A stretch of 64,000 bases of DNA. It comes from Syntrophomonas sp. (GTDB taxonomy: Bacteria > Bacillota > Syntrophomonadia > Syntrophomonadales > Syntrophomonadaceae). Positions 46,237 to 55,406 of the stretch are shown here, piece after piece. Position 1 is the first letter of the stretch. Every line of letters begins with the position of its first letter. The DNA lies in NCBI GenBank assembly GCA_016841425.1, contig JAENZE010000001.1, positions 248,001-312,000 of the forward strand, read 5' to 3'. The translations under genes were made by a program, and so were the position numbers. The notes under the pieces were generated by a model that ran no database searches, was not told where the DNA came from, and worked only from the letters and a program-made list of their open reading frames with translations.

Positions 46237-48891
46237 ATGGGTACAGCCAATAATCTGCCCACCGTATACGATCCAGGTCAGGTAGAGCGTAAATGGTATC
46301 AGTACTGGAAGAATAACGGATACTTCACTCCAGAACCCGATAACAACGAAAAGATGTTTTCTGTTGTTATGCCACCGCCCAACGTAACTGGAGCACTGCA
46401 CCTGGGTCATGCTCTGGACAATACCATACAGGATATCCTGACCCGCTGGCACCGTATGCAGGGTTATAACACTCTCTGGCTTCCAGGCACTGATCATGCT
46501 GGTATAGCTACCCAGGCCAGGGTTGAAGAGTCTCTTGCCCAGCAGGGGATAAGCAAACATGATCTGGGCAGAGAACAATTCCTGGAGAAAGTCTGGGAAT
46601 GGAAACATTTATATGGCAATACTATTACTGACCAATTGAGCCTTCTGGGTTCTTCCTGTGACTGGAGCAGGGAGCGCTTTACTATGGATGAAGGGTGCTC
46701 TAAAGCGGTACGGGAAGTTTTTGTTAATCTTTACGAAAAGGGCTTGATATACAGGGGTAATTATTTAGTCAACTGGTGTCCCAAATGTCATACCGCTATA
46801 TCAGACATTGAAGTTGAACATGAAGACCATGATGGGCATCTTTGGCATATCAAATATCCAGTCTTGGATTCTGAGGAATATCTGGTAGTAGCCACTACCA
46901 GACCAGAGACCATGCTGGGTGACACTGGAGTTGCAGTACATCCTGAAGATGAGAGATATAGTCATCTTATTGGGAAGACAGTCTTGCTTCCCCTGATGAA
47001 TCGGGTGATTCCCATTTTTGTTGACAGCTACGTAGATCCGGAATTTGGCACCGGAGCAGTTAAAGTAACTCCTGCACATGATCCCAATGATTTTGAAATG
47101 GGTTTAAGGCATGATTTAGAACAAGTTGTAGTTATGGACAGTAATGGTTACATGAATGAAAATGCCGGTCCATACCAGGGTATTAGCCGGGAAGAAGCCC
47201 GTTCCAGGATCGTACAGGACCTGGAACAGCAGGGACTGCTGTTGAAGGTAAGCGATCACAGTCATGCGGTTGGTCAATGCCAGCGCTGTGCTACTATAAT
47301 TGAACCAATGATATCCATGCAGTGGTTTGTGAAAATGAAACCGCTGGCTGAACCTGCTATACAAAAAGTATTAGATGGAGAGACTAGATTTGTTCCTGAA
47401 AGATTTACCCGCATCTACATAAACTGGATGGAAAATATACGGGACTGGTGCATATCCAGGCAGCTGTGGTGGGGACATCGTATTCCGGTTTGGTACTGCC
47501 AGGATTGTGGAGAAGTAATCTGCAGCCGGATTGATCCGGATAAGTGCAGTGCCTGTGAATCAAGCAACCTGGTACAGGATGAAGATGTTCTGGATACCTG
47601 GTTCAGCAGTGCTCTATGGCCTTTTTCCACCCTGGGCTGGCCCGATGATACTAAAGACATGGAATTTTATTATCCTACCAGCGTACTGGTTACCGGGAGA
47701 GATATCATATTCTTCTGGGTTGCACGCATGATATTCTCGGGTATAGAACAAACTGGCCGAGTACCTTTTTATGATGTAAACATACACGGTTTAATTCTGG
47801 ATGGACAGGGTCGGAAAATGAGTAAATCCCTTGGAAATGGGATAGACCCCATCGAAGTAATAGATAAGTATGGGGCTGATACCTTAAGGTTTTCCATGAT
47901 CACTGGAGTTACTCCTGGTAATGATGTGCGTTTCAATTGGGAGAAGGTTGAAAACACCAGGAATTTTGCTAATAAGATTTGGAATGCATCTCGCTTTGCG
48001 ATGATGAATCTGCAGGGTTATCAAAAGACTGATATAGCTGATGAAGAACTACAGCTGGTAGATCGCTGGATTTTGACCCGGCTTAACCTTATGGTACAGG
48101 AGGTTAGTGATCATCTGAAAAAATATGATCTGGGTGAAGCAGCCCGGGAGCTATACGAGTTCATCCGAGATGAGTTTTGCGACTGGTATATCGAATTAGC
48201 TAAACCCAGGTTGTTTAATCCCCGGGATGAGCGTCAGAAGATGGTAGTACAAAACTTATTAAATGATGTACTGCAGACCATTTTAAGAACCTTGCATCCT
48301 TTTATGCCGTTCATTACGGAGGAGATATACCAGAACCTGCCTGGGCATAGTCAGAGCATAATGATGGATTCATGGCCTGGAGTAGATGAAAAGAGGATAT
48401 GGCCTGAAGCTGTAGAGCAAATGAAACAGATCATGAATTCTATCAGGTCTATTCGGAATATCCGGGCAGAATTCAATATTGCACCAGGAGCTCCGATCGA
48501 TGTTCTTATACTTATGCCTGATCCGGGTCTAAGGCAGGTGTTTATAAGCAACGAGGCATATCTGGACCAGATGGCCAATGTGGGCAAACTAGAAGTAGTA
48601 GAACAACTGGAGAGTAAACTGGAACAGGCAGTTTCAGCGGTAAGTTCACTTATGGAGATATATGTTCCGTTGGAAGGTGTTATCGATTTTGAAAAGGAAA
48701 TAGCTAGATTGAATAAAGAGCTCAAAAATGTTCAGTCGGATTTGGAGCGATCTGAAGGTAAACTGCGGAATGAAGCCTTCTTATCCCGGGCACCGGAAGA
48801 GGTCATTGCTAAAGAGAAATTTAAAGTGGAAGAGGCTAAAACCAAGAAAGAGGGTATATTACAACGTCTGCGGATATTCAGCGAGCAATAG
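46237..48891 (+). CDS. valS: Valyl-tRNA synthetase
   Basis: An 884-residue class I synthetase that charges tRNA-Val. The HIGH motif appears as PPPNVTGALHLGHAL near residue 50 and KMSKS as GRKMSKSLGNG near 527. The editing (CP1) domain lies between, with a zinc-ribbon-like CQDCGEVICS...CSACESS. The C-terminal coiled-coil arm that contacts tRNA is complete (IDFEKEIARLNKELKNVQSDLE). AAGGAGG precedes the ATG. The leader contains no T-box consensus. folC overlaps or nearly abuts the 3' end. Confidence 0.97.
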   Translation: MGTANNLPTVYDPGQVERKWYQYWKNNGYFTPEPDNNEKMFSVVMPPPNVTGALHLGHALDNTIQDILTRWHRMQGYNTLWLPGTDHAGIATQARVEESLAQQGISKHDLGREQFLEKVWEWKHLYGNTITDQLSLLGSSCDWSRERFTMDEGCSKAVREVFVNLYEKGLIYRGNYLVNWCPKCHTAISDIEVEHEDHDGHLWHIKYPVLDSEEYLVVATTRPETMLGDTGVAVHPEDERYSHLIGKTVLLPLMNRVIPIFVDSYVDPEFGTGAVKVTPAHDPNDFEMGLRHDLEQVVVMDSNGYMNENAGPYQGISREEARSRIVQDLEQQGLLLKVSDHSHAVGQCQRCATIIEPMISMQWFVKMKPLAEPAIQKVLDGETRFVPERFTRIYINWMENIRDWCISRQLWWGHRIPVWYCQDCGEVICSRIDPDKCSACESSNLVQDEDVLDTWFSSALWPFSTLGWPDDTKDMEFYYPTSVLVTGRDIIFFWVARMIFSGIEQTGRVPFYDVNIHGLILDGQGRKMSKSLGNGIDPIEVIDKYGADTLRFSMITGVTPGNDVRFNWEKVENTRNFANKIWNASRFAMMNLQGYQKTDIADEELQLVDRWILTRLNLMVQEVSDHLKKYDLGEAARELYEFIRDEFCDWYIELAKPRLFNPRDERQKMVVQNLLNDVLQTILRTLHPFMPFITEEIYQNLPGHSQSIMMDSWPGVDEKRIWPEAVEQMKQIMNSIRSIRNIRAEFNIAPGAPIDVLILMPDPGLRQVFISNEAYLDQMANVGKLEVVEQLESKLEQAVSAVSSLMEIYVPLEGVIDFEKEIARLNKELKNVQSDLERSEGKLRNEAFLSRAPEEVIAKEKFKVEEAKTKKEGILQRLRIFSEQ

Positions 48892-48965
48892 CCGGGCAAC
48901 TGGAAAGATTTAGCGTTTTCGGGATCAGACCAGGCCTGGCGAGAATAAATAGACTGCTGGAGCTC

Positions 48966-50171
48966 ATGGGCAGACCGGAAAAAGAGTTAAAATTTATACA
49001 TGTAGCCGGTACCAATGGCAAAGGATCAGTTACTTTTATTACTGCTTCTTTATTAACTGCTGCGGGATACCGGGTAGGACGGTTTTCTTCACCCCATTTA
49101 CATTCCTACCTGGAACGGTTTACTATCGGCGGCCAGCAAATAACTGCTATACAGTTTAAAAAGTATCTGGATTTTATTCAATGTCAGGTAGATAAAATGA
49201 TAGCTGCCGGAGAAGAGCATCCTACAGAATTCGAGGTATTGACTGCCCTTGCTTTTCAGTATTTTAAAGATAGTCAGGTGGACCTGGCAGTAATCGAAGT
49301 TGGATTAGGCGGAGTCTATGACTCCACTAATGTTATTACGCCGTTGATCTCAGTTATTACCGGAGTTGATTACGATCATACCGCTGTTCTGGGGGAGACT
49401 CTAACGGAAATTGCTGAGAATAAAGCAGGTATAATCAAACCTGGTATACCGGTGGTTGCAGGGACAATGGGTGAAGAAGCTTGGAAAGTTATACAGTCCA
49501 GGGCGGATACCAAAGATGCCCCCTGCTTTGAACTGGACGCTGTAAAGATAAGCCCCTGCGGGCATCCAGACTTGGAGGGGCAGAACATTAATATTGAGTG
49601 GGCCGGACAGGAGATAGCCGAAGTTCATTTTGGGCTGATCGGGGATCATCAACTGGATAATCTGCGCCTGGCGCTGGCCATAATTAGCTTGTTAGAGAAA
49701 TACTCTTTTACAATATCCGCTGCTGATATTATAAAGGCTCTGGAGCATATGAAATTCCCGGGCCGGATGGAAGTTGTATCCTATAATCCCCTGGTCATTG
49801 TTGATGCGGGGCACAACCCCCAGGCTGCACGAGCCCTGTCAATTTCTCTGAATACTATCCTGGGGGAACGGAACAAGGTTTTGCTCTGTGGTTATTTAGA
49901 TGACAAAGATGCGGAAGAAGCTTTAATATACCTGGGAGTCAATACCAGTAAATGTATTGTGAGCAGGCCGGAGGGGGAGCGAGCAACAAAGTGGTATAGA
50001 GTTGCTCAGCTGTGGAATAAGATATACCCGGAAATCGAATGCTATCTACAAGAAGACATCGAACATGCTGTGAAATTAGGACTTCAGCTGCTGGGTGATG
50101 ATGAATATCTTTTAATTACCGGATCTTTTTATCTGCTGGATAGAGCACGACGGGAGTTTACGAATCCTTAA
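48966..50171 (+). CDS. folC: Folylpolyglutamate synthase/dihydrofolate synthase
   Basis: A Mur-ligase-family enzyme that adds glutamate to folates. The P-loop is VAGTNGKGSVTF, with SSPHLHSYLERF and VGLGGVYDSTNVI following and the C-terminal GHNPQAARAL. The first ATG is at 48966 (401 residues), but conserved sequence continues upstream in the same frame (FSVFGIRPGLARINRLLEL). That upstream part has no ATG, GTG or TTG. It is open back to a TAA inside valS, with ATT at 48858 (AGAGGG just before it) and CTG at 48900 as possible unusual starts. The annotated start is therefore a minimum. It probably shares the valS transcript. Confidence 0.9.
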   Translation: MGRPEKELKFIHVAGTNGKGSVTFITASLLTAAGYRVGRFSSPHLHSYLERFTIGGQQITAIQFKKYLDFIQCQVDKMIAAGEEHPTEFEVLTALAFQYFKDSQVDLAVIEVGLGGVYDSTNVITPLISVITGVDYDHTAVLGETLTEIAENKAGIIKPGIPVVAGTMGEEAWKVIQSRADTKDAPCFELDAVKISPCGHPDLEGQNINIEWAGQEIAEVHFGLIGDHQLDNLRLALAIISLLEKYSFTISAADIIKALEHMKFPGRMEVVSYNPLVIVDAGHNPQAARALSISLNTILGERNKVLLCGYLDDKDAEEALIYLGVNTSKCIVSRPEGERATKWYRVAQLWNKIYPEIECYLQEDIEHAVKLGLQLLGDDEYLLITGSFYLLDRARREFTNP

Positions 50172-50203
50172 GGCTTTGTTAACAAATTATTAACAAAGCC
50201 TTA
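50168..50203 (+). terminator. Terminator after folC
   Basis: TAAGGCTTTGTTAA pairs perfectly with TTAACAAAGCCTTA, spanning the folC stop, followed by an AT-rich but weak U-run. Confidence 0.65.
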
Positions 50204-50267
50204 ATATTATTATTGATATAATTACAATAAGGGACAGTACAGGGTGCATAATTGAGGAGGTGTCAAA

Positions 50268-50903
50268 GTGGTTTTTAAACTAAAGCCACGTAATGACCTG
50301 TTTTTTGCTTATTTTGATCAATTAGCTGATGCTATATCCGAGGCGGCCAGCTTGTTGAAACAGTTTATTGAACAGCCCGGGTGTGATCCAAGTCAGAACC
50401 TGGAATTTATCAATCAGGTTGAAGAACGCGGAGATAACATTCTATCCGAGATTATGGGGCAGATTAATAGTTCATTTGTAACCCCATTTGACCGGGAAGA
50501 TATTCTGCAATTAGCCAGGAGCTTAAATTTTGTAGTGGACCATACTCAGGGTACTATGGAAAAGATTGTTATATATAAAGCCGGCCAACCCAAAGAAATT
50601 TATATATTAAAGTTAGCCAATGTATTGGAAGAAGCTGCTCAAGAGATAAAAGCAGCCGTGTCAAAGCTTCCACATATTAGAGACCTGCATAAAGAGGTTG
50701 TGGAATCCAGTGAAAAAATTAGGGGATATGAACAGGAGGGCGATTACCTGTATAGAGCAGGTATTGCCCTTCTTTTTGAGAATACTGAGAATGTGGTGGA
50801 TATCATCAAATGGAAAGAGATATATGAACATCTGGAAACCACCCTTGATTACTGTGAGAATGTGAGCAATATTATAAAGGGAATTGCAGTGAAATATGTT
50901 TAG
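50268..50903 (+). CDS. DUF47/PhoU-like protein of a Pit transporter pair
   Basis: A 211-residue, all-helical protein of the DUF47 (PhoU-related) family. Typical segments are FFAYFDQLADAISEAA, the heptad-like EERGDNILSEI, and TPFDREDILQLARSLNFVVD. Members accompany low-affinity Pit phosphate transporters and are thought to regulate them. It overlaps the following pit gene by eight bases, so the two are translationally coupled. The GTG at 50268 follows GAGGAGG. It lacks a transmembrane segment and probably acts at the inner membrane face. Confidence 0.9.
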   Translation: MVFKLKPRNDLFFAYFDQLADAISEAASLLKQFIEQPGCDPSQNLEFINQVEERGDNILSEIMGQINSSFVTPFDREDILQLARSLNFVVDHTQGTMEKIVIYKAGQPKEIYILKLANVLEEAAQEIKAAVSKLPHIRDLHKEVVESSEKIRGYEQEGDYLYRAGIALLFENTENVVDIIKWKEIYEHLETTLDYCENVSNIIKGIAVKYV

Positions 50904-51894
50904 TATTGCTATCATTATTGCAATAGTATTTTTAGCTCTTATTTTCGATTTTATCAATGGATTTCATGATACAGCCAATGCCATAGCTACCTCGGTTTCT
51001 ACAAAAGCACTATCACCCCGAAACGCAATTTTAATTGCTGCTAGCCTGAACTTTGTCGGAGCCCTTAGCGGTACGGCAGTGGCCGCTACTATTGGGAAAA
51101 GTCTTGTAGCACCAGAGCTGGTAACAGGTTCAGTAATGGTAGCAGCTCTGATAGGCGCCATATTCTGGAATTTGTTTACCTGGTATTTTGGGATACCAAG
51201 CAGTTCTTCTCATGCTCTTATTGGAGGGTTAACCGGGGCAGTTATAGCTGGCTTTGGTTTTCATGCTGTTCTATGGGGCGGTTTCCTAAAAATCCTGGCC
51301 GGGTTGATTATAGCACCAATAGTAGGGGGCCTGATGGGCAGCGGTGTAATGACTATCCTTTTTTGGATTTTTAAACCTGCAGCTCCTTCTAAAATTAATA
51401 ATGGCTTTCGCAAACTGCAGATAGTGTCAGCCTGCATGGCCTCTTTCGCCCATGGATCAAATGATGCCCAGAAATCTATGGGTATTATTACCATGGTCTT
51501 GGTAGGCGGAGGAATTATAGGAGTTTTTGATGTTCCCTTATGGGTGAAAATTGCCTGTGCTGCATCTATGGGTATGGGTACTGCTGTGGGGGGATGGAAG
51601 ATAATCAAAACCATGGGGGGGAAAATATTTCGAATAGAACCGATAAATGGTTTCGCTGCTGATTTTAGTTCTTCTTTGGTTATTTATTCGGCAAGTCTGC
51701 TGGGGGCTCCGGTAAGTACTACTCATGTAGTTTCATCTGCGATAATGGGAGTTGGTGCAGCCAAACGGCTTAAAGGAGTAAGATGGAATATAGCCCGACA
51801 GATTATTGTAGCATGGTTTGTAACCATCCCTTCTTCGGCAGTAGTTGCTATTTTAACCTACAATATTTTAAAAATTATGGCTCTGGTCTTATAA
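50896..51894 (+). CDS. pit: Pit-family inorganic phosphate transporter
   Basis: A 332-residue polytopic protein of the PiT (PHO4) family. The duplicated signature is present as FDFINGFHDTANAIATSVST near the N-terminus and ASFAHGSNDAQKSMG in the second half. The conserved GIPSSSSHALIGGL and VSTTHVVSSAIMG loops are intact. It imports phosphate (or metal-phosphate) with H+ or Na+. It overlaps the DUF47 gene upstream and is followed by rex. Confidence 0.95.
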   Translation: MFSIAIIIAIVFLALIFDFINGFHDTANAIATSVSTKALSPRNAILIAASLNFVGALSGTAVAATIGKSLVAPELVTGSVMVAALIGAIFWNLFTWYFGIPSSSSHALIGGLTGAVIAGFGFHAVLWGGFLKILAGLIIAPIVGGLMGSGVMTILFWIFKPAAPSKINNGFRKLQIVSACMASFAHGSNDAQKSMGIITMVLVGGGIIGVFDVPLWVKIACAASMGMGTAVGGWKIIKTMGGKIFRIEPINGFAADFSSSLVIYSASLLGAPVSTTHVVSSAIMGVGAAKRLKGVRWNIARQIIVAWFVTIPSSAVVAILTYNILKIMALVL

Positions 51895-52011
51895 ATTCTA
51901 CTCTTTTGCAAAGAAAGAGCTTATTTTTATGCCCATTTTTATGTACAATAGTAGTACTAGATAGTGCATATTGTAACATGAACAAATAAACTGCCATGAA
52001 GGGGTGGGAAA

Positions 52012-52641
52012 TTGAAAGCATTTAAAATACCAGAGGCAACCGTACAAAGACTTTCTATATACTCCAGATATCTTCATCAGCTGATGGACGAAGGGGAAGA
52101 GACGATTTCTTCTGGCCAAATCGCCCGTGGGGTAGGAGTCAGTTCAGCCCAGGTCAGAAAGGATTTGGCTTACTTTGGAGAATTTGGAACTAGAGGAGTC
52201 GGCTACAGGGTTGATGAATTATATGGTTACTTAATGGAGATTCTGGGCCTGGATCATGAATGGAATGTGATCATTGTAGGAGCAGGTAAATTAGGGTCTG
52301 CCCTGGCACTCTATCAGGGATTTAGAGAGCGTGGCTTTGTGGTTAAAGCCATTCTGGATGTATCTGAAGACAAAATAGGTACCAAATTAGGCCAACTGTA
52401 CGTGGAGTCGCTGGAACTGCTTAACAATAAAGTGCGGGATAATGATGTACATGTAGGAGTAGTTACGGTTCCGGCTTCAGCAGCTCAAAAGGTTACTGAT
52501 GAAATGGTAGAAGCAGGAGTTAAAGCTATATTAAACTTTTCACCCCGGGTGCTCAAGGTTCCTAACGATGTTGTTTTAAGGAATGTTGACCTGTCAGTTA
52601 ATCTGGAAGTTTTGAGTTTTAATCTGGTTCAAAACAAATAA
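52012..52641 (+). CDS. rex: Redox-sensing transcriptional repressor Rex
   Basis: A 209-residue NADH/NAD+ sensor. An N-terminal winged-helix domain (ARGVGVSSAQVRKDLAYFGEFG) is followed by a Rossmann fold with VIIVGAGKLGSALALY, and the C-terminal domain-swap helix is present. Rex represses fermentation and hydrogen/formate metabolism genes when NAD+ is high, so it could act on the formate dehydrogenase operons of this window. The start is TTG at 52012 with AAGGGGTGGG upstream. No convincing Rex operator was found near it. Confidence 0.95.
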   Translation: MKAFKIPEATVQRLSIYSRYLHQLMDEGEETISSGQIARGVGVSSAQVRKDLAYFGEFGTRGVGYRVDELYGYLMEILGLDHEWNVIIVGAGKLGSALALYQGFRERGFVVKAILDVSEDKIGTKLGQLYVESLELLNNKVRDNDVHVGVVTVPASAAQKVTDEMVEAGVKAILNFSPRVLKVPNDVVLRNVDLSVNLEVLSFNLVQNK

Positions 52642-52687
52642 GTATGGTTTATCATTATAATTATTATTACTTATGACATGATAAGCG

Positions 52688-52720
52688 AGGAGAATTTCTA
52701 GATAAGAATTCTCCTTTTTT
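52688..52720 (+). terminator. Terminator after rex
   Basis: GGAGAATT and AATTCTCC close a loop of about eight bases, followed by six T. Confidence 0.85.
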
Positions 52721-52789
52721 AACGAACTTGTGTTTATAGGGTAGTAATGCTACACTTTAAAAAAAATAAGTGGTTGTGGAGGGAGTGCA

Positions 52790-53056
52790 TTGGCAGGTAG
52801 AACGCGCACCTATCCTGGCTGGCAGATATTAATTTTGCTGCTGGTACTTGGCGGTATTATTGGGGGCTGGATAGGGGACGCTATTAAAACCTTATGGCCA
52901 GCTGCTAGTATATTGGGAGAAACACAGAGTGTTGGGATTCCAGGGTTTAGTGTTGATCTGGGAGTTATACATTTTTCCCTGGGTTTTATGATGCATATCA
53001 ATCTTTTTACTATACTTGGTTTTATGGTTGCTTATATAGTATACAAGAGATTATAA
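52790..53056 (+). CDS. Small membrane protein (DUF4321-like)
   Basis: An 88-residue protein with two hydrophobic helices, WQILILLLVLGGIIGGWIG and the C-terminal LFTILGFMVAYIVYKRL. It precedes maf-radC-mreB, the position held in Clostridia by a small conserved membrane protein (DUF4321). I recognise it from that context and its topology. The start is TTG at 52790 after GGAGGGAG. Function unknown; a link to cell-shape genes is suggested only by position. Confidence 0.75.
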   Translation: MAGRTRTYPGWQILILLLVLGGIIGGWIGDAIKTLWPAASILGETQSVGIPGFSVDLGVIHFSLGFMMHINLFTILGFMVAYIVYKRL

Positions 53057-53074
53057 GAGATGTGGAGATAAGAT

Positions 53075-53656
53075 TTGAAAAGGATTATTCTCGCTTCGCA
53101 ATCCCCGAGGCGTCTAAAAATTCTGGAACTGCTGCACATTGAATTTGACTGCTGTCCTGCTGATATAGATGAAGATTTTCTGCCGGATGAAAAACCCCGG
53201 GATGCTGTGAAGAGAATTGCTCAGCGTAAAGCAGAACAGGTTCAGAAACGGATTGAAAGAGGTCTAATAATCGCGGCCGATACAGTGGTAGTATGTAATG
53301 GAGAGATGCTGGGTAAACCAGGAGATGAACAGGACGCTTTTAATAAATTATCGTTACTCAAAGGGAGAAAACATGAAGTGATCACTGCCGTTTGTGTATT
53401 AGATGCAGAAAGCGGCTTTTTTGAAGTTCAAGATGAGACAACCCGGGTATATTTTCGAAATATTACAGATGATGAAATAAGAGCTTACATATTAACTGGA
53501 GAACCGATGGATAAAGCAGGTGCTTACGCAATACAGGGAACCGGATCAGTGTTCATTGAAAGAATAGAGGGTTGTTATTTCAATGTAGTGGGTCTGCCTT
53601 TGAAAAATGTGTATTTCATGCTCAAGAGATGCGGGGTAAAACTGCTGGAGGTGTAG
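53075..53656 (+). CDS. maf: Maf-family nucleoside triphosphate pyrophosphatase
   Basis: A 193-residue house-cleaning pyrophosphatase. The N-terminal motif ASQSPRRLKILELL, the Glu/Asp region DIDEDF and KAEQV, the catalytic IIAADTVVV and the C-terminal YAIQGTGSVFIERIEGCYFNVVGLPL are all present. It hydrolyses non-canonical or modified NTPs such as dTTP/UTP and is linked to septum formation in Bacillus. The start is TTG at 53075 with GTGGAGA upstream. radC follows almost directly. Confidence 0.94.
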   Translation: MKRIILASQSPRRLKILELLHIEFDCCPADIDEDFLPDEKPRDAVKRIAQRKAEQVQKRIERGLIIAADTVVVCNGEMLGKPGDEQDAFNKLSLLKGRKHEVITAVCVLDAESGFFEVQDETTRVYFRNITDDEIRAYILTGEPMDKAGAYAIQGTGSVFIERIEGCYFNVVGLPLKNVYFMLKRCGVKLLEV

Positions 53657-53690
53657 AGTTCTGAGTTTTTATCATACTGGTATCAAAGAT

Positions 53691-54347
53691 ATGCCTGAAG
53701 ATATGAGACCAAGGGAAAAAATGATGCTTAAAGGGGAAAGGAATCTGACTGATCCGGAACTGCTAGCCATAATACTGGGGCAGGGAACGAGAGAGCTCAG
53801 TGCCCTGGAGCTAGCCCAGTTGTTAATGGTTAAGTATAAATCCCTTAGGCATCTAAAAGATGCCAGCCTGGAAGAACTGCTGGAAGAGAAGGGGATTGGC
53901 CCGGCTAAAGCAGTAAGCGTCAAAGCCGCTATAGAGATGGGTAGGCGCATGGCCCAGGAAAGTCAGCTGAAAGTGCAGATAAAATCACCTGATGATGTGA
54001 AAGATATAGTGATGGAGGAAATGAGGTATTTTGATAGGGAACACTTTCGTGTTATATATCTTGATCGCAAAGGTGGAATGCTTGAAATGCAGGATATATC
54101 AGTAGGGGGGTTGCACAGCTCCATCGTTCACCCCCGGGAAGTATTCAAGGTAGCAGTGAAAAAAAGCGCCGCATCCTTGATACTGGTGCATAATCATCCC
54201 AGCGGAGACCCTACTCCCAGCCAGGAAGATGTGGAGATAACGCGGCGTTTGATAGAAGCCGGTAATATCATGGGAATTACCGTGCTTGACCATATTATAA
54301 TCGGGGATAATACTTACTGCAGTCTTAAATCGAAGGGATTAATCTAA
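53691..54347 (+). CDS. radC: RadC family JAB-domain protein
   Basis: A protein of at least 218 residues. The N-terminal helix-hairpin-helix part (GIGPAKAVSVKAAIEMGRR) is followed by the JAB/MPN metalloprotease-like motif HNHPSGDPTPSQED. The ATG at 53691 has no ribosome site. Upstream codons in frame read SFYHTGIKDMPED, which fits the family, and a CTG at 53661 has GGAGG nine bases before it. Translation may therefore start at that CTG. Function in DNA repair is doubtful for the family; it may act in recombination or metal-dependent hydrolysis. It sits between maf and mreB as in many Firmicutes. Confidence 0.92.
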   Translation: MPEDMRPREKMMLKGERNLTDPELLAIILGQGTRELSALELAQLLMVKYKSLRHLKDASLEELLEEKGIGPAKAVSVKAAIEMGRRMAQESQLKVQIKSPDDVKDIVMEEMRYFDREHFRVIYLDRKGGMLEMQDISVGGLHSSIVHPREVFKVAVKKSAASLILVHNHPSGDPTPSQEDVEITRRLIEAGNIMGITVLDHIIIGDNTYCSLKSKGLI

Positions 54348-54368
54348 ATTCTAAGGAGGCAAAGGACA

Positions 54369-55385
54369 TTGGTTTTCGGAAAAGACTTGGGAATAGATCT
54401 GGGCACTGCAAACACACTGGTGCATGTGAGAGGCAAAGGTGTGGTTTTGCGTGAACCTTCTGTTGTAGCTATAGAAATTGACAGTGGTAAAGTGCTGGCG
54501 GTAGGTGAGGAAGCCAAGCAGATGATTGGGAGAACTCCCAGCAATATAGTAGCTATCAGGCCTATGAAGGATGGAGTAATAGCAGATTATGATGTCACTT
54601 TAGCAATGATCAAATATTTTATAGCCAGAGCTATAGGGCAAAAGAATCCATTCATGAGGCCCCGGGTTATTGTCAGTATACCAACTGGCTGTACAACGGT
54701 TGAAGAAAGAGCTGTAAGAGAAGCTACAGTAGCGGGGGGGGCTAAAGAGGCATACCTCATTGAGGAACCAATGGCTGCAGCTATCGGTGCTGGCATGCCT
54801 GTGCATGAACCTACCGGTAACTTAATAGTGGACATTGGTGGTGGTACGACTGAAGTTGCGGTTATATCATTGGGGGGTATAGTTACTTCCAGGTCCATAA
54901 GGGTAGCCGGGGACGATATGGATGAAGCAATCATAAGTCACCTGAGGAAGAACTATAATCTGCTAATTGGTGAGAGAACAGCAGAAGCTATAAAGATGCT
55001 GATAGGCTCAGCATTATGGGAGGAAGAAGAAGAGTTTTATGAAGTCCGGGGACGAGACCTGGTAACAGGGTTACCCAAGACTATACAGGTATCATCCACC
55101 GAAATACAGAAAGCCCTTAAAGAGACCGTGGATCAGATTGTGGATGGTATAAAAATATGTTTGGAAAAAACTCCTCCAGAGCTGGCCTCAGACATTATGG
55201 ATCGGGGAATAGTCATGGCCGGGGGTGGTGCCCTGTTGAAAGGGCTGGATAAGTTAATAAGCAGTGAAACTAATATGCCAGTTTATGTTTGTGAAGATCC
55301 GCTGCTGGCAGTGGCCAGGGGAACTGGAAAAGTATTGGAAAATATTGATATACTTAAAAGGGTGCTGATATCGCCACGAAAATAG
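54369..55385 (+). CDS. mreB: Rod shape-determining protein MreB
   Basis: A 338-residue actin-like protein. Phosphate 1 motif is [13 protein letters not shown], phosphate 2 is [14 protein letters not shown] and the adenosine motif is [14 protein letters not shown]. It polymerises at the membrane and guides lateral wall synthesis by the MreC/MreD/RodA/PBP2 complex encoded downstream. The start is TTG at 54369 with AAGGAGG upstream. Confidence 0.97.
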   Translation: MVFGKDLGIDLGTANTLVHVRGKGVVLREPSVVAIEIDSGKVLAVGEEAKQMIGRTPSNIVAIRPMKDGVIADYDVTLAMIKYFIARAIGQKNPFMRPRVIVSIPTGCTTVEERAVREATVAGGAKEAYLIEEPMAAAIGAGMPVHEPTGNLIVDIGGGTTEVAVISLGGIVTSRSIRVAGDDMDEAIISHLRKNYNLLIGERTAEAIKMLIGSALWEEEEEFYEVRGRDLVTGLPKTIQVSSTEIQKALKETVDQIVDGIKICLEKTPPELASDIMDRGIVMAGGGALLKGLDKLISSETNMPVYVCEDPLLAVARGTGKVLENIDILKRVLISPRK

Positions 55386-55406
55386 ACATTATTTGGGTGA
55401 GGAGAT

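Noticed and set aside
48728-48913. A 61-residue frame overlapping the valS 3' end
   Set aside because: It is out of frame with folC, very rich in Arg and Lys, and lies within the conserved valS coiled-coil coding sequence.
50168-50203. Rex operator (TTGTTAA...TTAACAA)
   Set aside because: The half-sites are seven bases apart, not four, and they form the stem of the folC terminator.
51960-51995. Rex autoregulatory site (TTGTAACATGAACAA) upstream of rex
   Set aside because: The half-sites are unequal and offset from the central four bases, so it is a poor match to the operator consensus.
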